Origin: Rariglobus hedericola
GTDB lineage: Bacteria > Verrucomicrobiota > Verrucomicrobiia > Opitutales > Opitutaceae
Assembly: GCF_007559335.1 (NCBI RefSeq)
Contig: NZ_VMBG01000005.1
Location: 1 to 62,143, forward strand
Direction of reading: 5' to 3'
Length of the DNA: 62,143 nt
This document shows, in pieces, positions 5,764 to 14,818 of the stretch (its first letter is position 1; the number at the start of each line of letters is the position of its first letter). The translations under genes were made by a program, and so were the position numbers. Under the pieces are notes generated by a model. The model made no database searches. It was not told the origin of the DNA and worked only from the letters and a program-made list of their open reading frames with translations.

Positions 5764-7125
5764 ATGGCTACCAAATGGCAAGACGAGCGTGAGGCGGTGA
5801 GATTTCCTGAGTGGGGCGTGGTATTGGCTCAGTTGAAAATCGGGGAGGAGGCAAAGGAAGCTGTCCGGCATGGGGTTTATGCGTATTTGCGATGGTGTAA
5901 GCAGAAGAGGACTTTTGCCTGCATAGCGACTGCAAAAAGCTATATTTTAGAGGTTGAGGCGGCGGGGGATAATCCGGGAAAGCCGGCGTTGAGGTGGTTT
6001 TTCAATGAGGCTTGGAATGCGAAGACGGGTGGCTTGGAGAAGACGGAGGGCGGAGGACACAAAGCGGAGGTGAAGGAGCCGGTTGAGTTAAAGGTCGAAA
6101 CGGCGGCTGCCGTTCCGCTACCGGTAAAGGAGCAGCGAGCGATGGAGCCGGGGCCGGCGGCGAAGGATATGGGGGCAAATGATTGGGAACGAAAGTTAGT
6201 TGAGGCATTGCGCACCAAGGGGATGAGCTGGCGCACGGAGGAAACTTACCGAGGGTGGGCGGTGCGGTTTGCTAAGTTTATCGAGCCGCGAGAGCCCCAG
6301 GCGGCGGGTGCGGGGGATGTGGAGGCGTTTTTGACGGATATGGCCGTGCAGTGGCGGGCAAGTGCTTCGACGCAGCGTCAGGCGCTCAATGCGTTGGTGT
6401 TTTTGATGCAAGGGGCATTGGGCATTCATTTGGGCGAGTTGTCATTTCGGCGGGCGGCAAAGGGGGCATCGATGCCGATGGCGTTGAGTCGCGACGAGGT
6501 GAAGCGGTTGTTTGAGCAGTTGGAGGGCACGTCCCGGCTGATGGCGGAACTGGCTTACGGGAGCGGGTTGCGGCTAATGGAGATGCTGCGGTTGCGGGTG
6601 CATCACCTGGATTTGGAGCGGTGTCAGCTCAAGGTATTCGCCGGCAAGGGTGACAAGGACCGCTTGACGGTGCTGCCGGAGTCGTTGGTGGAGCCGTTGC
6701 GCAAACATGTGGACAGGTTGCGCGAGTTGTTCAGGGCGGATCGGGAGGCGAAGTTGCCCGGAGTGTGGCTGCCGGAGGGGCTTAATAAAAAATACCCGAG
6801 GGCGGGTGAACAGTGGGAGTGGCAGTGGCTGTTTCCGTCGCGGGAAACCAGTGTAGATCCGGTGTCCGGGGTGAGGCGTCGTCATCATGCGGTGGATTCG
6901 ACGTTTCAGCGGATAATCAAGAAGGCGCAGTCTGCCGCGAAAATCGACAAGCGGATCACGCCTCATGTGCTCAGGCATAGTTTTGCCACGCATCTTTTGG
7001 AAAATGGCGTGGATATCCGCACGGTGCAGGACTTGCTCGGGCATACCAGTGTGGAGACGACGCAGAAGTATCTTCATGTGATGAAGAAACCGGGCTTGGG
7101 GGTGCGGAGTCCGTTGGATGCTTAA
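5764..7125 (+). CDS. intI: Integron integrase IntI with N-terminal extension
   Basis: A 453-residue tyrosine recombinase that inserts and excises gene cassettes at attI and attC. The catalytic set is complete: R270 (GSGLRLME), K298 (GKGDKDR), H401 and R404 (TPHVLRHSF), H427 (LLGHTSVE) and Y436 (TQKYLHV). The insert typical of integron integrases lies at about 332-358 (LPGVWLPEGL, then EQWEWQWLFPS), which separates it from Xer and phage integrases. The canonical DNA-binding N-domain starts near residue 142, so about 140 residues precede it: an extra helical domain plus a low-complexity Ala/Pro/Glu linker. Class 1 integrases are about 337 residues. It is transcribed away from its array. Confidence 0.95.
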   Translation: MATKWQDEREAVRFPEWGVVLAQLKIGEEAKEAVRHGVYAYLRWCKQKRTFACIATAKSYILEVEAAGDNPGKPALRWFFNEAWNAKTGGLEKTEGGGHKAEVKEPVELKVETAAAVPLPVKEQRAMEPGPAAKDMGANDWERKLVEALRTKGMSWRTEETYRGWAVRFAKFIEPREPQAAGAGDVEAFLTDMAVQWRASASTQRQALNALVFLMQGALGIHLGELSFRRAAKGASMPMALSRDEVKRLFEQLEGTSRLMAELAYGSGLRLMEMLRLRVHHLDLERCQLKVFAGKGDKDRLTVLPESLVEPLRKHVDRLRELFRADREAKLPGVWLPEGLNKKYPRAGEQWEWQWLFPSRETSVDPVSGVRRRHHAVDSTFQRIIKKAQSAAKIDKRITPHVLRHSFATHLLENGVDIRTVQDLLGHTSVETTQKYLHVMKKPGLGVRSPLDA

Positions 7126-7440
7126 CGGAAGGCGGAGGACGGACGGAAAACCTGAAGGCTGAGACTTGAAACCTGAAGTCGGAGGACGGAGTCGAAACGG
7201 AGGACGGAAGACGGAGGACTGACGGAGGGCTGAGACTGGAGACTTGAAACCTGAGGACGGACGGCAGACCTGAGAGCGGAGACTTGAGACCTGAAATCGG
7301 AGGTGCGGAGCGGGCGTGGGCTAGCCTCGCCCTACAGGACGGAACGACGGGGCGGCCTCACACGAGGTGAGGCCCTACAGGGTCGGCGGCGTCTTGATCG
7401 CCTCCCCTTTCGCTCTCACGCTGACCCTTTTTTCCAAACA
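7126..7440. repeat. Degenerate short-repeat tract 3' of intI
   Basis: No gene is visible here. The stretch consists of imperfect tandem pieces of GGAGGACGGA and of an AACCTGAAG/GACTTGAAACCTGA type. Two palindromic units follow: GGGCTAGCCTCGCCCTACA (7318-7336) and GGCCTCACACGAGGTGAGGCC near 7350. The same kinds of unit recur in the opposite orientation 3' of the second integrase (58440-58640) and in other intergenic gaps. Confidence 0.7.
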
Positions 7441-7449
7441 GTGCTTAAA

Positions 7450-7815
7450 CTATTTCACCACGGGCAAGCCGGCTTTGGTCCAGGCGCCGAAGCCGCCGAT
7501 GAGGGACGAGACGCGGGTGTAGCCCATTTTTTGCAGGTTCTCGGCGGAGAGCGCGGAGCGGTTGCCGCCGGCGCAGGAAAGGACGATCGGAGTCGTCACG
7601 TCGGGCACTGCTTCTTCGATGCTGCCTTCCAGCACGCCGCGGCTGATGTGGAGCGCTTCGGGGGCGTGGCCGGCGTCCCATTCGTCGGTCTCGCGGATGT
7701 CGATGAGCAGCGGTTTGCCGGCCGTGGCGGTGGACTTCACATAATTCTCAATCGTGACTTCGTGAATGCGGGTTTTCACATCGGCGAGGAGGCGGCGGTA
7801 GCGGTCGTTGCTCAT
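7450..7815 (-). CDS. Rhodanese-like sulfurtransferase domain protein
   Basis: A 121-residue cytosolic single-domain rhodanese. The fold signature runs from LLIDIRETDEW (about residues 36-46) through GHAPEALHI to the active-site loop CAGGNRSA, with the persulfide-carrying cysteine at residue 81, and ends GGFGAWTKAGLPV. Such proteins move sulfane sulfur from a donor to an acceptor. It is the last gene of the minus-strand sulfur cluster, 24 bases from the FAD oxidoreductase, which fits a sulfur-handling role. The donor is not evident. Confidence 0.9.
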   Translation of the reverse strand: MSNDRYRRLLADVKTRIHEVTIENYVKSTATAGKPLLIDIRETDEWDAGHAPEALHISRGVLEGSIEEAVPDVTTPIVLSCAGGNRSALSAENLQKMGYTRVSSLIGGFGAWTKAGLPVVK

Positions 7816-7839
7816 GGGCGTTAATCGGTCGGGAAAATA

Positions 7840-9228
7840 TCAGGCGAGCAGGCGGGCGGCGAGTTGACGGGCTTGGACGCGGATTTCGGGCGCGGCGGTG
7901 GATTCCCACAGCACGCCTTTCAAGGGGGCACCGATGGCGAAGAGCCAGTGGCTGAGGCCGGCGCGGTAGCGGTAAACTTCACCGGCGGGCGTCGCGTGAA
8001 GACCGAGGGCGAGCGGGTCGTGGTCGATCAGGCCGCGGGCGAGCAGGTTGATGTAGAGCGGGTGCTGATATTTCGAATAATCGGTGCGCGGGCCGGTGCA
8101 GTTGATGACTTTGGCCACGGTGAGCGTGACGAGATCCTCGGTGCCATGTTTGCGGAAAACCGCCTCGGCGGCGACGGGGGTTTCTTTCAACGACTGGAGG
8201 CGGCCGGCGTAGAATTTCACGCGGCCGGCGTCGGCCAGGCGGTCGATGGTCGCGGCAACCTGCGGTGCGATGCGGTGGCGGTGCACTTCCCAGAACGGAC
8301 GCACATGGCGCATGAAGCGCGCGCGTTCGTCCCATGAGAACCCTTGCCAAAGTGCATGCGAAAACGGGCGCACCGAATCCACCACGGCGCGCCAATCACC
8401 GCCGTGGCGGATCTCGGCGCGCAGGAGATGCATCAATTGGCGCACGGTGGTCGGGAGCGCGTTGGCATCGAGGAAGGCCGGATGGGCGGGCGTGCCGGGG
8501 CGATGGGGATGCGGGCGGAGTCCGCGGCGGGAGAGCGCGTGGACGGTGCCGCGGTGGCCGAGCTGGTCGAGTTGAACGATGATGTCGTTGGCGGTGAGGC
8601 CCGCGCCGACGATGAGGACGTCCTGATCCTTGCCGATACCGTCGAGCACCTCGGGCCGCCACGGCACATGGACGTAGCGGCGGCCGTGATAAAACGGGAG
8701 CGAGCGGCGGATCGGGTATTCGCCGGGGAGCACGCCGAGCGCGAGCACGACGCGGTCGGCGTCGAGGGTGCGGCCGTCGGCGAGGAGCAGGCGGACGTTG
8801 CCCTCGGGGCGTTCCTCGATGTCGGTGAGTTCACCGGCGATGTTGGAGAAACGCACGGTGTCGGGCGCCTGCGCACGGGCTTCGGCGAAGACGGAAGCGA
8901 TATAATCGCCGTAGATCTGGCGCGGGAGAAAATCACTCGGCGACACCTGGTCGGGATAACCGAGGCGCCCCACCCTGCCCTCCAGCCAGTGCACGAAATG
9001 GTCGGGCTGGTCGGCAAACGCACTCATGCGCGCAGCGGGAACGTTGAGCAGGTGCTCCTTGCACTCGGTGCCGTAGGCCACGCCGCGACCCACGGGCGGG
9101 TTGCGCTCGATCAGGCTGATCTGGGTGCCGGCGGGAGCCGTGCGCAGCAGATGCACAACAACGAGCGTGCCGCTGAGTCCGCCGCCAACGACAACGATGT
9201 GCCGCGGAGATTTTTCGGTGGTGGCCAT
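7840..9228 (-). CDS. FAD/NAD(P)-binding oxidoreductase (YdhS-like)
   Basis: A 462-residue flavoprotein. The FAD-binding Rossmann motif is HIVVVGGGLSG at about residues 10-20. The family segment NPPVGRGVAYGTE follows, and a second dinucleotide-binding motif (VLIVGAGLTANDI) lies near residue 205. This arrangement is typical of the FAD-NAD(P)-binding family that includes E. coli YdhS, whose substrate is unknown. It sits between a DUF3604 gene and a rhodanese in a sulfur cluster, so an organosulfur substrate is possible; that is inference from neighbours only. Confidence 0.85.
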   Translation of the reverse strand: MATTEKSPRHIVVVGGGLSGTLVVVHLLRTAPAGTQISLIERNPPVGRGVAYGTECKEHLLNVPAARMSAFADQPDHFVHWLEGRVGRLGYPDQVSPSDFLPRQIYGDYIASVFAEARAQAPDTVRFSNIAGELTDIEERPEGNVRLLLADGRTLDADRVVLALGVLPGEYPIRRSLPFYHGRRYVHVPWRPEVLDGIGKDQDVLIVGAGLTANDIIVQLDQLGHRGTVHALSRRGLRPHPHRPGTPAHPAFLDANALPTTVRQLMHLLRAEIRHGGDWRAVVDSVRPFSHALWQGFSWDERARFMRHVRPFWEVHRHRIAPQVAATIDRLADAGRVKFYAGRLQSLKETPVAAEAVFRKHGTEDLVTLTVAKVINCTGPRTDYSKYQHPLYINLLARGLIDHDPLALGLHATPAGEVYRYRAGLSHWLFAIGAPLKGVLWESTAAPEIRVQARQLAARLLA

Positions 9229-9299
9229 GGGTGGGAAAGGCTGGCGTTGAATAAGGACGAGGCTAGCGAAACGCGCCGGTGGTGGAGAATGTCACGCGA

Positions 9300-11618
9300 T
9301 CACGACGCGAACGTCACGAAGAGCGGGCTGGTCCAGACTTTGTGGTCGTCGCGTTCGCGGGCGAAGAGGTAGAGGGCGCGGTGGCCGTGCGGGCCGTTGA
9401 CGGGTTCGACGGTGTGCGAACCTGTGACGCGCAACGGCAGCGGGCGATCGGTCAGACGCTCGACGGCGACAAAAAGTTCCGCGCCGCCGAGTTCCCAACG
9501 CACATCATCGTTGGCCAGGAGATCCGCGCCGGAAACCACCTGAGCGGTGCCGGGCGTATGCGTGTCGATGTTACGCTCCATGGCGGGACCGGTTTTGTTG
9601 TAGGCATCGATGTCGAGGTGCAGGTCGATGCGCGCGGCGGCGAGATCATCCACCTCGATCTCGACGTGATCGGCGTCGCCATACGTGTCGGTGCGCACTT
9701 CAAACACGCCGGGGGACGTCTGCTTCACCGTTTCCTCGGGGTGCTCGCAACCGCGCACCGTAAACGATTTCACGGCGGTGCCGGTGACCACGATGATGCC
9801 GCGCCACTCGGCCCAGCGGTAGCGGTCTTTGATGCGCGCGCCGCCCCAACGCACGCGGAAGCGGTTGCGCGCGAGACCGGACTCCGCATCGAGATCGCGG
9901 GTGAGTAACACCGTGCCTTGGTCATCGCGCAACTCGAGGCGTTCCCAACCGGCGTCGCCCAACACGTCGTAGTTCAACGTGAGCGGACCGGTGTGAGTGA
10001 AGTGATCGCCCTGCGGATGGCCGTAGCCCGACAACAACGCGACGGCGCGGCGGCCGGTGGTCGCCCACGTGTGGCGGGCACGCAACGCGCGGCCGACGGC
10101 GGTGGCGGTGATTTCATCGGCGATGAAACCGGTGACGCCGCCATGCGTGCCAAACGAACCGACGCCGGGCGCGCCGCCACCGGGACGACCGCGATGCTCG
10201 TCGCCGGCGGCAGAGGCACCGACTTTAAGACCGCGGGCGAGCGCGTCTTTGTAGAACCAATCGAAGTGGCCCCACGACGAGGCGATTTCCACGAGGCGCT
10301 CGAGCGCGGCGTCGTGCCAGTCGAAGATCGCGCGGCGTCCGCCAACATGCGGGATGAGCAGGACGTTGTCGCCCATGTCGCGGTAGGCGTTGTGCAGCTC
10401 GCTGGCCGACCAGAGATCGGCTTCCTGACCGCGGCTCTTGGTGGTATCCTCGTTCCAATCGAAGACGCGCATGCTCTTGCCGTTTTTATCGAGCGGGAAA
10501 CGCACCTCTTCGCCGAGGAAGATGACGTTGCGATCACCACCGACGGCGCTGCTGCCGCACCACTCGGTGCCGGGGAAACAGAGAAACGTGCCGGGGGCGT
10601 TGAGCTCGCGGCAGATTTTTACGGCGTCGGCCCAGCGGTCGGCGCGAACGTTAAAATCGTTGGCCGTGTAGCCGACCACATCGAGGCCGGCGGCATCACG
10701 GGCGAAAGATAAATTGTAGCGCGTGTCGTTGATGCCGACCGTGTCCTCGGAGTGGACGTGCAGATCGGCGAAATGCGCGCGCACGGCGGGCGTGGCCGGA
10801 TCGACCGTGAGCGGCGCAACCGTGCCATCGACGACCAGCTCGTAATCGCCGGCCTCGTCCAAGACGAGCGGCACGCGGGCCCACGCGCCGGAGTGATCGG
10901 CCCACGACAGCGGATGCGTGGACAACACGCGGCCGTCGCGACGCACTTCGAGGACGGACGGCGCGGCGTTGACCGAGGCGAGATTGCCCCACGCATCGTC
11001 GAGACGGTAGGTTGCGTTAAAAGGCGTGCCGGGGCGCACGAGGCGCGGCGAAAGCAACACGGCGCGCGCGGCGGCACCGGCGCGGATGGCGAGCGTAATG
11101 TCTCCGGGGACGGGTGAAAAACGCGAGGCACCGGCGGTGTCGACGAACACTCGAAAGCGGAAAACCTCCTCGACGAACGTCTGCACGCGCGTGCCGGGGC
11201 CGCCGAAACTGCGATCGCCGAGACGAATCTCGATGCGGTCGCCGGGCTTCAGGTAGCCGTCGATGATGTCGATGATGACGGCCTTTTGGTAAGGGCGTTC
11301 GTGGCCCTTTTGGTCGAAGCGGACCTTGAGTGCGCGGACGGTAGCGGGGCTTTCATCGGGGAACGTGGCGCGCGGGACGTAGCTCGCGGTGAGGTAGTTG
11401 GCGGCCTGCGGATGCGTGGTCTGGAACGGAGCCCAGTCGGAGTAAAATTTAAAGACCAGCTTGAGCCACGCGCCATCGGCCATGGCGGCGGAGCCGACCT
11501 CGTAAGTGACGAGGATTTCCTCATAGGCGCCGGCGATCACCTCGTGGTGCGTGGAGGTGACGCGACCGAGGAACGGCAGCGTTTTCAGGTAGGCGGAATA
11601 GGCTTCGGGATAAGGCAT
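9300..11618 (-). CDS. DUF3604 protein with PHP-like metal motif
   Basis: A 772-residue protein without a signal peptide. The N-terminal roughly 280 residues are beta-rich. From about residue 285 there is a PHP-like start (HFADLHVHSED), later a cysteine-containing FPGTEWCG and a histidine-rich LLIPHVGGRRAIF. This combination is the DUF3604 family, related to PHP phosphoesterases, and the histidines probably hold metals. No reaction is established. It follows the second CysW gene on the same strand with a 45-base gap, so it may act on an imported sulfur compound. Confidence 0.8.
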   Translation of the reverse strand: MPYPEAYSAYLKTLPFLGRVTSTHHEVIAGAYEEILVTYEVGSAAMADGAWLKLVFKFYSDWAPFQTTHPQAANYLTASYVPRATFPDESPATVRALKVRFDQKGHERPYQKAVIIDIIDGYLKPGDRIEIRLGDRSFGGPGTRVQTFVEEVFRFRVFVDTAGASRFSPVPGDITLAIRAGAAARAVLLSPRLVRPGTPFNATYRLDDAWGNLASVNAAPSVLEVRRDGRVLSTHPLSWADHSGAWARVPLVLDEAGDYELVVDGTVAPLTVDPATPAVRAHFADLHVHSEDTVGINDTRYNLSFARDAAGLDVVGYTANDFNVRADRWADAVKICRELNAPGTFLCFPGTEWCGSSAVGGDRNVIFLGEEVRFPLDKNGKSMRVFDWNEDTTKSRGQEADLWSASELHNAYRDMGDNVLLIPHVGGRRAIFDWHDAALERLVEIASSWGHFDWFYKDALARGLKVGASAAGDEHRGRPGGGAPGVGSFGTHGGVTGFIADEITATAVGRALRARHTWATTGRRAVALLSGYGHPQGDHFTHTGPLTLNYDVLGDAGWERLELRDDQGTVLLTRDLDAESGLARNRFRVRWGGARIKDRYRWAEWRGIIVVTGTAVKSFTVRGCEHPEETVKQTSPGVFEVRTDTYGDADHVEIEVDDLAAARIDLHLDIDAYNKTGPAMERNIDTHTPGTAQVVSGADLLANDDVRWELGGAELFVAVERLTDRPLPLRVTGSHTVEPVNGPHGHRALYLFARERDDHKVWTSPLFVTFAS

Positions 11619-11663
11619 GGTGGTGGTGGTTGCCTCTGCGTGGGACGAAAAATCGGGTGGAAT

Positions 11664-12554
11664 TTATTCTGAGTTCAGGCCGGTGCCCTCGGCGAGGCGG
11701 CGCGCTTCGCGGCGCTCCACCCAGGTTTTCACGAGCATGGTGACGAGGGCGATGGACGTGAGAATGGAGGCGACGGCGAACGCGCCGGTTTGCGAGGCGT
11801 CGTCGAAGAGCATGTGGATCTGCAGTGTCATCGTGTTGGTCTCGCCGCGCACGGCGCCCGACACGACGGCCACTGAACCGAACTCACCGAGACTGCGCGC
11901 GAAGGTGAGCGAGATACCGTAGATGAGCGCCCACTTGATGTTGGGCAGCGTGACCTTGAGAAATGTTTTCCAACCGCTTGCGCCGAGGGAAATGGCGGCG
12001 AGTTCCTCGCTCGTGCCCTGCGTCTGCATGAGCGGCAACACTTCGCGGAAAACGAACGGCATCGTCACGATCGTGGTGACGATCACGATGGCCGGAACGG
12101 AGAACACGAACCGAAACTCGTAGCCGAAAAAGATGAGTTCGTGATCGGAGAGCCATTCGCCGAGCAGCCCCTGCATGCCGAAGACAAACAGGTAGGCGAT
12201 GCCGATCACGATGGGCGAAATGGAGAGCGGCAACTCGATCAAACTCGTGAGCAGCCGGCGTCCGGGGAAATCGAACTTGGCAATCGTCCACGCGGCCATG
12301 ATGCCGAAGACGGTATTGACCGGCACGGCGACGAGCGCGGCCAGCAACGTGAGCCAGATCGCATGGACCGTTTCCTGGTTTTTCAGGTGACCGACATAAA
12401 CGGTCCAACCCTCACGCAGGGCGTAATAAAATACGGCGACCAACGGCAGGAGGATCAGCAACGCGGTGAGCGAAGTGCCGATCACGACGAGGGCGATGCG
12501 GCGCGGGTGACCGGCAATCGAGGCGCGCGGAGTCTGGCTGGCGGTGACGTTCAT
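11664..12554 (-). CDS. cysW: Sulfate ABC transporter permease CysW (set 2)
   Basis: A 296-residue inner-membrane protein with six predicted helices. The ABC permease coupling loop is GTSEELAAISLGASGWKTFL, the EAA-type motif that docks on the ATPase. SLGEFGSVAVVSGAVRGET is characteristic of CysW. Its start overlaps the end of the CysT gene by 4 bases, so the two are translationally coupled. Unlike set 1, no ATPase gene follows; the cluster's only CysA is at 15885. Confidence 0.92.
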   Translation of the reverse strand: MNVTASQTPRASIAGHPRRIALVVIGTSLTALLILLPLVAVFYYALREGWTVYVGHLKNQETVHAIWLTLLAALVAVPVNTVFGIMAAWTIAKFDFPGRRLLTSLIELPLSISPIVIGIAYLFVFGMQGLLGEWLSDHELIFFGYEFRFVFSVPAIVIVTTIVTMPFVFREVLPLMQTQGTSEELAAISLGASGWKTFLKVTLPNIKWALIYGISLTFARSLGEFGSVAVVSGAVRGETNTMTLQIHMLFDDASQTGAFAVASILTSIALVTMLVKTWVERREARRLAEGTGLNSE

Positions 12555-13402
12555 CCGTGGAGCCTCCGGTAAAGACGGCCTTGGATGATATTCATCACGA
12601 CCAGCACGACGAGGGCGGAGGCCAGGATGACGGTGGCGAGCGCGGCGGCGCCGGCGTAATCGCTTTCACCGACGCGGATGTAAATGAGCAGCGAGCTGAT
12701 CTCGGTTTTAAACGGCAGGTTGCCCGCGATGAACACGACCGCGCCGAATTCGCCGAGCGCACGCACCAGTGAAAGCGTGGTCCCCGCGAGCAATGCCGGC
12801 AGGAGCTCCGGCAGAATGACCTTCCAAAACGTGAGCACCTGCCCGGCGCCCAGATTCATCGAGGCCTCTTCCAAGTGTGGATCGAGGTCGGCCAGCACGG
12901 GCTGCACGGTGCGCACAACAAAAGGAAAACTGGTAAACGTCATCGCGATGACCATGCCGGGAAGCGCATAGGAAATTTTCCAGCCAAACGGCGCGAAGAG
13001 CTGGCCGATCAAGCCGGTGGGCACGAGGAGCGTGGCGAGCGTGAGACCAGCCACGGCGGTGGGCAGCGCGAACGGCAGATCGACGGCGGCGTCGAGAAAC
13101 CGGCGTCCGGGAAAATCATAACGCACCAGAATCCACGCGACGAGCAGGCCGAGGATGACGTTGAAGAACGTCGCGAGCAAAGCGGAGGTGAGCGTGACCT
13201 TGTAAGTGGCGACGGCGCGCGGATCGGAGATGTAGGACCAGAACTCGGCCCACGACAGACCGGCGGCTTTCAGGACCAGCGCACCCAGCGGCAACAGCGT
13301 CGCAAAGCTCAAAAAGAGCAGAGTGCCGCCCAGCGTGTAACCGAAGCCGGGAATGACTCTTTGGTGCGACATGGGATCGAAGAAAATAAACGAAAGACCC
13401 AC
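12551..13402 (-). CDS. cysT: Sulfate ABC transporter permease CysT/CysU (set 2)
   Basis: A 283-residue six-helix permease. The coupling loop EEASMNLGAGQVLTFWKVIL and the segment ALGEFGAVVFIAGNLPFKTE are typical of CysT. It lies 81 bases after the binding-protein gene at 13484 and overlaps cysW by 4 bases. The first residues (MGLSFIFFDPM) may not be translated: an internal ATG at residue 12 (MSHQRVIPGFG) would give a start like that of the set-1 CysT ([10 protein letters not shown]). Confidence 0.92.
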   Translation of the reverse strand: MGLSFIFFDPMSHQRVIPGFGYTLGGTLLFLSFATLLPLGALVLKAAGLSWAEFWSYISDPRAVATYKVTLTSALLATFFNVILGLLVAWILVRYDFPGRRFLDAAVDLPFALPTAVAGLTLATLLVPTGLIGQLFAPFGWKISYALPGMVIAMTFTSFPFVVRTVQPVLADLDPHLEEASMNLGAGQVLTFWKVILPELLPALLAGTTLSLVRALGEFGAVVFIAGNLPFKTEISSLLIYIRVGESDYAGAAALATVILASALVVLVVMNIIQGRLYRRLHG

Positions 13403-13483
13403 GGCCTGCGCAGGGCACGCGAAATCCAGCCCGATGCTGAATTTTCCGGCACTGGCGCAAACCGTGGGCGCGCGGGAAACGAC

Positions 13484-14485
13484 TTAACGCGCGGCGGCGA
13501 TCTCCTTGAGCAAGGTGTCCACCAAGGCACCGTTATCGAAGAAATCGGTGGTGGCTTTGGCCCAGCCGCCGAAGGTCGAGTCAACCTCGAGGACCTTCAC
13601 CGGGGCGAACTTGTCGGCGTAGCGCTTGGCGACCTCTTCGTTGCGCGGACGGTAGAAATTGCGGGCGACGATCTCCTGGGCCTCGGGGGTGTAGAGATAA
13701 TCGAGGTAGGCTTTGGAAACGGCCTCGGTGCCCTTTTTCTTGGCGACCTTGTCGACCACGGCGACGGGGAACTCGGAGAGGATGCTCACGCTGGGGGTGA
13801 TGACTTCGAACTTACCGGACGCCGCAAAAGCGCTGGTCTCGGATTCGAAGGTGACAAGGACGTCGCCGATCTCGCGCTCGGTGAAAGTCGAGGTCGCGGC
13901 GCGGCCGCCGGATTCGAACACCACGACGTTGGCGAGGATGCCCTTCAGGAGCTCGCGGGCCTTGGCGGTGTCGCCACCGCTGGCTTCGAGACCGGCGGCG
14001 TAGTAAGCGAGAACTGCATAGCGGCCGTTGCCGCCGGTCTTGGGGTTGACCTGCACGATGGTCACGCCGGGTTTGGCGAGATCGGACCAATCCTTGATGG
14101 CCTTGGGGTTGCCCTTGCGGACGAGGATCGAGTGCACCGAGTAGAACGGCGAACTGTTGTGCGGGAACTTGCCGACCCAGTCCTTGGCGACGAGTTTGCT
14201 GTCGGCGAGGATCTGCACGTCGTTGACCTGATTAAAGGTGACGACATCGGCGCGGAGACCTTCGCGGATGGCGAGGGCCTGCTTCGAGGAACCCTGGTGG
14301 GTCTGCTTGACGGTGACGTCTTCACCGGACTTCTGCTTCCAGTAGGGAACGAAGCCCTTGTTGACGTCGATGAAGAGTTCGCGGGAGACGTCGTAGGACG
14401 CGTTGAGAATTTCCTGGGCGGCGTGAGCGGCGGGTGAGGCCAGGCCAAGGAGAGCGGTGAGACCGAGGATGAGTGAGCGTTTCAT
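13484..14485 (-). CDS. sbp: Sulfate-binding protein (set 2)
   Basis: A 333-residue periplasmic protein with a signal peptide (about residues 1-22, ending SPAAHA). The family signature ILNASYDVSRELF follows at once, then VKQTHQGSSKQALAI, whose Ser and Gly backbone groups bind sulfate in Sbp/CysP proteins, and IVQVNPKTGGNGRYA. It is one of two such proteins in the cluster; the other is at 20476. It lies immediately downstream of tRNA-Cys on the same strand. Confidence 0.93.
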   Translation of the reverse strand: MKRSLILGLTALLGLASPAAHAAQEILNASYDVSRELFIDVNKGFVPYWKQKSGEDVTVKQTHQGSSKQALAIREGLRADVVTFNQVNDVQILADSKLVAKDWVGKFPHNSSPFYSVHSILVRKGNPKAIKDWSDLAKPGVTIVQVNPKTGGNGRYAVLAYYAAGLEASGGDTAKARELLKGILANVVVFESGGRAATSTFTEREIGDVLVTFESETSAFAASGKFEVITPSVSILSEFPVAVVDKVAKKKGTEAVSKAYLDYLYTPEAQEIVARNFYRPRNEEVAKRYADKFAPVKVLEVDSTFGGWAKATTDFFDNGALVDTLLKEIAAAR

Positions 14486-14627
14486 GGATACGAAGAGCGG
14501 AGGGATTGAGTGGATTGCTGGATGAAATCAGCCTCCGGTGGTCCGGCGGGCCGCTGGGAACGGTATGGATTATTCGAGGCGACCGGGCGGTGTGCGGGCA
14601 GCACGTGCGCGATCCGGTTGCGGAAAT

Positions 14628-14702
14628 TGGAGGCGGGGGTTGGAGTCGAACCAACTCGTAAGGCGATTGCGGCGCCGGGCCTTCCCACTTGGCTACCCCG
14701 CC
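14628..14702 (-). tRNA. tRNA-Cys (anticodon GCA), atypical
   Basis: The minus strand folds as a tRNA. The acceptor GGCGGGG pairs with CCCCGCC, the D-arm is GCC/GGC, the T-arm is GTTGG-TTCGACT-CCAAC, the discriminator is T and CCA is encoded. The anticodon loop CCGCAAT gives GCA, and U73 agrees with cysteine identity. Two features are odd: position 33 is C where U is nearly universal, and the outermost anticodon-stem pair (27-43) is a C-T mismatch. It sits between cysK and a sulfate-binding protein gene. Confidence 0.8.
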
Positions 14703-14818
14703 GGACGGATTACGGAGGACAGAGGACGGATTACGGAAGACGGACGGAGCAGATGGCTGTTTCTGTGCTCTGTCCTCTGTATTCTGTCCCTCCGTATTCC
14801 GTCCTCTGTCGTTCTGAC
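14703..14818. repeat. Inverted GGAGGACGGA-type repeat
   Basis: Between the tRNA-Cys gene and the end of cysK, a run of ACGGAGGACAGAGGACGG pieces is followed by its rough reverse complement (TCTGTCCCTCCGTATTCCG), giving a long imperfect hairpin. It belongs to the dispersed repeat family seen next to both integrases and may serve as a transcription stop after cysK. Confidence 0.6.

Noticed and set aside
12875-14437. A 520-residue plus-strand open frame
   Set aside because: It is the complement of the permease and binding-protein genes in GC-rich DNA. Composition is Gly/Asp/Glu/Arg-biased without any motif.
14486-14627. T-box or SAM riboswitch upstream of the second sulfate-binding protein
   Set aside because: The stretch between tRNA-Cys and the gene has some hairpins, but no T-box sequence or SAM core that I can recognise.
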